Positions 32,105 to 33,912 of a stretch of 33,912 nucleotides of DNA are shown piece by piece. Made by a program: the position numbers and the translations under genes. The stretch's first letter is position 1. The number at the start of each line of letters is the position of its first letter. The stretch spans positions 1-33,912 of the forward strand of contig CAKQBK010000021.1 of the NCBI GenBank assembly GCA_934216155.1, given 5' to 3'. The DNA comes from an uncultured Dialister sp. Lineage in GTDB: Bacteria; Bacillota; Negativicutes; Veillonellales; Dialisteraceae. Under the pieces are notes generated by a model that did no database searches, was not told where the DNA came from, and saw nothing but the letters and a program-made list of their open reading frames with translations.

Positions 32105-32520
32105 ATAGTGAGGAGTGAGGAATTAGGAATGAGGAGTGGTGGAAGGGGCGCATCAAATTATAGGGCGCCCCAATACCCCTTTTTATTTTGGTTTCACGTG
32201 AAACGTTATATAAAAAGGCAATGCTGTTAAGTTAAGCGAGATATGTGATGATTTCTGCTGATGCAAAGGTTACTCAGGTTTCTTAGGCTACTTAGGTTTC
32301 TCATGTTTCTCGAATGAGCTAATGACGCTAGCGTCTATCGGCACATTCGGAGAGCCTGAGCAACCTGAGCAGCCTTAGAAACTTGAGCAACCTGTCACCA
32401 CTAGCAGAATCATACCTACCAACGCAAATCCTTAACTTAATGGCATTAATATAAAAAGGAGTATTGGGGTGCTATATGAATTGTGCGCCCCTTCCACCAC
32501 TCCTTATTCCTCATTCCTCA
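32105..32520. repeat. R3 spacer with parS, split by an R1 MITE
   Basis: Left half: heptamers gtgagga/attagga, ggggcgc...gcgcccc, aataccccttttta, parS 14-mer 32191-32204. Right half: ggagtattggggtgc...gcgcccc, then inverted heptamers (attcctc, attcctc) to the 3' end of ridA. Between them sits the R1 element 32219-32448. Without it the two halves form one palindromic spacer like 14911-15103. Confidence 0.75.
32208..32457 (+). mobile_element. R1 MITE with clear target duplication
   Basis: The element (caatgctgttaagttaag to cttaacttaatggcatta, about 32219-32448) is flanked by atataaaaagg at 32208-32218 and 32449-32459. This 11-bp duplication is not palindromic or GC-rich, so unlike the other copies it cannot be explained by the repeat structure of the target. 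Best evidence that R1 transposes. Confidence 0.9.
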
Positions 32521-32895
32521 CTGCTTTTTATATGCCACAACTTCCACTTCACATAGTGCCCCTGCAGGAAGGGCGGAGACTTCTACGCAGCTTCTGGCCG
32601 GTTTGCTGGTGAAGTGCTTGGCGTAAATTTCATTGAAGGCACCAAAGCTGGAGAGGTCTGTAAGGAAACAGGTGGTTTTCACCACGTCGTCCATGGTGCA
32701 GTCTGCTTTTTTCAGAACCGCTTCGATGTTTTGACAAACCTGTTCTGCCTGGCCTTCCAGTGTGGTTTCTACAATTTTCCCTTCTTCCGGCTTGATTCCG
32801 ATCTGTCCGGAGAGAAACAGAAATGGTCCCACTTTCTTCGCCTGGGAATAGGGTCCAATGGCAGCTGGTGCGTGTTTGGTATGGATGGTTTTCAT
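32518..32895 (-). CDS. ridA: RidA (YjgF/YER057c/UK114) imine deaminase
   Basis: A 125-aa trimeric enzyme that hydrolyses reactive enamine/imine intermediates from PLP enzymes. Family marks: HAPAAIGPYSQAKKVGPFLF, LSGQIGI, QVCQNIEAVL, VVKTTCFLTDL and the active-site ARSCVEVSALPAGALCEVE with Arg101 and Glu116. Full length. Start at ATG 32895; aaaggaggt lies upstream on the minus strand with 7 C in the spacer. Flanked on both sides by inverted R3 heptamers. The stop codon is separated from the right half of an R3 spacer by only a few bases. Confidence 0.93.
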   Translation of the reverse strand: MKTIHTKHAPAAIGPYSQAKKVGPFLFLSGQIGIKPEEGKIVETTLEGQAEQVCQNIEAVLKKADCTMDDVVKTTCFLTDLSSFGAFNEIYAKHFTSKPARSCVEVSALPAGALCEVEVVAYKKQ

Positions 32896-32934
32896 GGGGG
32901 GGTAACCTCCTTTGGTACATAGAACGGTAAACGC

Positions 32935-33240
32935 TATTTATTATATAGTGAGGAGTGAGGAATTAGGAGTGAGGAATGGAGGCCGGCGAGCGCGCCGAAT
33001 TACTCTTATATGGATAACTTCGTATAGCACAAAGTCCGTTTCTAGATGCTCGCCGTTTTGGCAGGCAGTTGGCAGTAGGCAGTCAGCGGTAAAATACGGC
33101 CTACTGCTAACCGCTAACTGCCTGTTTTATAAAAAGGGGTATTGGGGCGCTATATAAGTTGTGCGCCCCTTCAATCACTCCTCATTCCTCACTCCTAACT
33201 CCTCACTGAAGTTAATGTTTCACGTGAAACATGTCTCTAG
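32935..33240. repeat. R3 spacer with R7, R8 and parS
   Basis: Heptamers gtgagga/attagga (32947-32979); R7 in reverse (32983-33055); inverted R8 arrays (33061-33122); aaaaaggggtattggggcgc...gcgcccc (33131-33170); inverted heptamers (cactcct/cattcct/cactcct/aactcct); exact parS 33216-33231, 13 bases from the last gene's stop. Confidence 0.72.
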
Positions 33241-33244
33241 CGGG

Positions 33245-33526
33245 CTAGTCGTTTTTAGATTCCCACAGCATTTGATTGTATTTCTGCTGATAATGTTCCG
33301 CCTTTTTCTTTTCCACGAAGAAATCTCGATCGGCGCAGATGGCGAGCATTTCGTCTACCATTTCTTCTGCGTTGCCTGGGGTGACGTGGGAGAGGTAGCT
33401 CACCATGCGGTTCATGGCGTATTCCGTGCCAAGTTGGGCAGCCATCAGAAGGCCCAGCTCTGCGGGATAGCCTTTTTCGGTGACAAGGCGGATGATGTCT
33501 TCTTTCAGTTGTTCTATTTTTGTCAT
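33245..33526 (-). CDS. Hypothetical protein, 93 aa
   Basis: A small, soluble, largely helical protein (starts MTKIEQLKEDIIRLVTEKGY, ends YNQMLWESKND) with no domain I recognise. No signal peptide, membrane segment or cysteine motif (one Cys). The composition and the regular helix pattern suggest a small regulatory or accessory protein. ATG 33526 is preceded on the minus strand by an excellent ribosome-binding site (aggagg, 5-6 bases). Monocistronic. A parS site lies 13 bases beyond its stop codon. Confidence 0.72.
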   Translation of the reverse strand: MTKIEQLKEDIIRLVTEKGYPAELGLLMAAQLGTEYAMNRMVSYLSHVTPGNAEEMVDEMLAICADRDFFVEKKKAEHYQQKYNQMLWESKND

Positions 33527-33580
33527 AGATCCTCCTGTGCCTTTATCTTATGATACTGGAGGGGATTTGGCAAGGCGGAA

Positions 33581-33680
33581 AGGCGGTTAGCAGTTAGCAG
33601 TTAGCAGTTAGCCGTTGGCAGTTAACCGTTAACCGTTAACCGTCAACCGTTAACAGCTAACTGCTAACCGCCAACTTCCA
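33581..33680. repeat. Longest heptamer array, AGTTAGC / CGTTAAC type
   Basis: At least twelve 7-bp units: ggttagc, agttagc (three times), cgttggc, agttaac, cgttaac (twice), cgtcaac, cgttaac, agctaac, tgctaac. The units grade from gttagc to its complement, so the array is itself an imperfect palindrome. Confidence 0.78.
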
Positions 33681-33688
33681 ACAGTTAT

Positions 33689-33717
33689 TTGACAATGAAG
33701 ATAAGCTATGCTATTTT
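33689..33717 (+). promoter_or_regulatory. Strong promoter reading to the right
   Basis: Consensus TTGACA (33689-33694), 17-base spacer, extended -10 tgcTATTTT (33712-33717). No ORF with a ribosome-binding site follows inside the window; the hairpin structure at 33734-33848 would be its first transcribed feature. Confidence 0.62.
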
Positions 33718-33733
33718 ATATTCAGCTTCATAT

Positions 33734-33848
33734 TTGACACTATCCCTGTCACCGGATGGGGAATGAAAGGGTGTTTATTTCTACTGTAGGTGGATACGGG
33801 AAACCGTTGAAAGGTAGAAATAAGCACCCTTTATTTTGATAGTGTCAA
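33734..33848. repeat. Inverted repeat / structured element
   Basis: Outer arms ttgacactatc (33734-33744) and gatagtgtcaa (33838-33848). Inner arms aaagggtgtttatttctac and gtagaaataagcacccttt (one mismatch), and an apical ACGG-GAAA-CCGT hairpin. Could be a small MITE or a structured RNA with terminator (T-rich after the inner stem). Confidence 0.55.
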
Positions 33849-33912
33849 GTATTTTGTGTAAACGGTACTCCTTGTCTTATTCGTACCGTTGATTATTAAA
33901 AATAAATGAATG
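33838..33912 (+). mobile_element. Possible left end of an IS256-family insertion sequence
   Basis: gatagtgtcaagtattttgt followed by gtaaac resembles terminal repeats of mutator/IS256-type elements, which often carry tgtgtaaa about 15 bases inside the tip. aacggta...taccgtt follows. Any transposase gene would lie beyond the window edge, so this is tentative. Confidence 0.3.

Larger units (their letters stand above)
713..33231. promoter_or_regulatory. Dispersed array of 25 parS-like ParB sites
   Basis: The palindrome GTTTCACGTGAAAC occurs exactly, starting at 713, 3404, 3620, 5302, 5873, 7121, 7721, 9588, 11835, 15012, 15992, 16444, 19327, 19562, 21061, 22677, 23979, 25708, 27540, 28225, 28913, 29990, 31242, 32191 and 33217. 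Thirteen are also flanked by T and A, giving the 16-mer TGTTTCACGTGAAACA: 3403, 5301, 7120, 7720, 9587, 11834, 15011, 15991, 19326, 27539, 28224, 28912, 33216. Decayed copies with one to three changes start near 7851, 8932, 9179, 12347, 12483, 15717, 16314, 17511, 17732, 19781 and 21281; four of these (7851, 8932, 9179, 17511) read CACGGG at the centre. All lie between genes. The 16-mer is the known binding consensus of chromosomal ParB/Spo0J. ParB binding here is inferred from sequence identity only. This entry spans the first to last site; it is not one continuous element. Confidence 0.8.

Noticed and set aside
33013..33025. ataacttcgtata, identical to one arm of loxP
   Set aside because: Only one arm is present and it lies in the variable loop of repeat R7; other R7 copies differ there, so it is chance.
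33765..33790. tttatttctactgtaggtgg, resembling a Cas12a direct repeat
   Set aside because: Only one copy, no spacer array or cas gene; it is the left arm of a larger inverted repeat.
1..33912. tRNA or rRNA genes
   Set aside because: No cloverleaf or conserved rRNA segment was recognised on either strand, although a dedicated search could not be run.

Overview
The window looks like chromosome from a Gram-negative Firmicute of the class Negativicutes, possibly Dialister-like. It has an outer-membrane TonB-dependent receptor and a cobalamin riboswitch, together with Bacillus-type ParB sites (parS, TGTTTCACGTGAAACA) and Firmicute-style promoters and strong Shine-Dalgarno sequences. The genus is an inference; no rRNA or marker gene is present.

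Genes, left to right: an isolated AAA_13/RloC-like ATPase (1096-3366); a hypothetical protein (4085-4468); a stand-alone YqfO/CutA-like domain protein (4819-5130, minus); a membrane-anchored LD-carboxypeptidase (5972-7030, minus); a 26-residue type I toxin with an antisense RNA (about 7445-7704); a DUF805 membrane protein and a 61-aa protein (7923-8778); uracil permease UraA (10214-11482, minus); a B12-riboswitch-controlled TonB receptor (12561-14510, minus) facing a BtuF-like lipoprotein (16501-17490); a kinase-like protein (17953-18687); an iron-type dehydrogenase (19973-21037); CrcB (21818-22201, minus); an orphan LytTR regulator with a degenerate receiver (23245-23970); a PilO-like protein overlapping a shikimate-kinase-like protein (24629-25670); PfkA (26129-27124); a lipoprotein (27669-28136); DUF523 (28370-28813); a ROK sugar kinase (29035-29925); a SIMPL-domain protein (30420-31130); a nitroreductase (31499-32074, minus); RidA (32518-32895, minus); and a 93-aa hypothetical (33245-33526, minus). 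Most are single-gene units, apart from the PilO/AroK pair and possibly the adjacent minus-strand nitroreductase and RidA genes.

The striking part is what lies between the genes. Genes cover only about 17.7 kb (about 52 percent) of the window; nearly all the rest is interspersed palindromic repeat DNA. I count 25 exact copies of GTTTCACGTGAAAC (13 of them exact 16-mers of the B. subtilis parS consensus) plus about ten decayed copies. They bound, or sit at the centre of, several repeat families: (R1) a roughly 230-bp MITE built of 9-bp repeats around GACGCTAGCGTC, with 9-11 bp target duplications; (R2) a roughly 235-bp palindrome of AAAGGTTAT-type 9-mers framed by two parS sites; (R3) heptanucleotide tandem arrays plus GC-rich hairpins that flank most genes and sometimes supply their stop codons; (R4-R6) GC-rich palindromes; (R7) a GCGAGC...GCTCGC hairpin in front of several ribosome-binding sites; (R8) other heptamer arrays.

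Functional links that can be supported: the cobalamin aptamer, TonB receptor and class III binding lipoprotein form a probable B12 uptake locus. The toxin mRNA can pair its exact 5' end with its 3' terminator and has a convergent antisense RNA, as in the TxpA/BsrG class. The dense parS-bearing repeats could make this region a ParB-loading platform, or parS could simply be a passenger of mobile repeats; that is the main open question.
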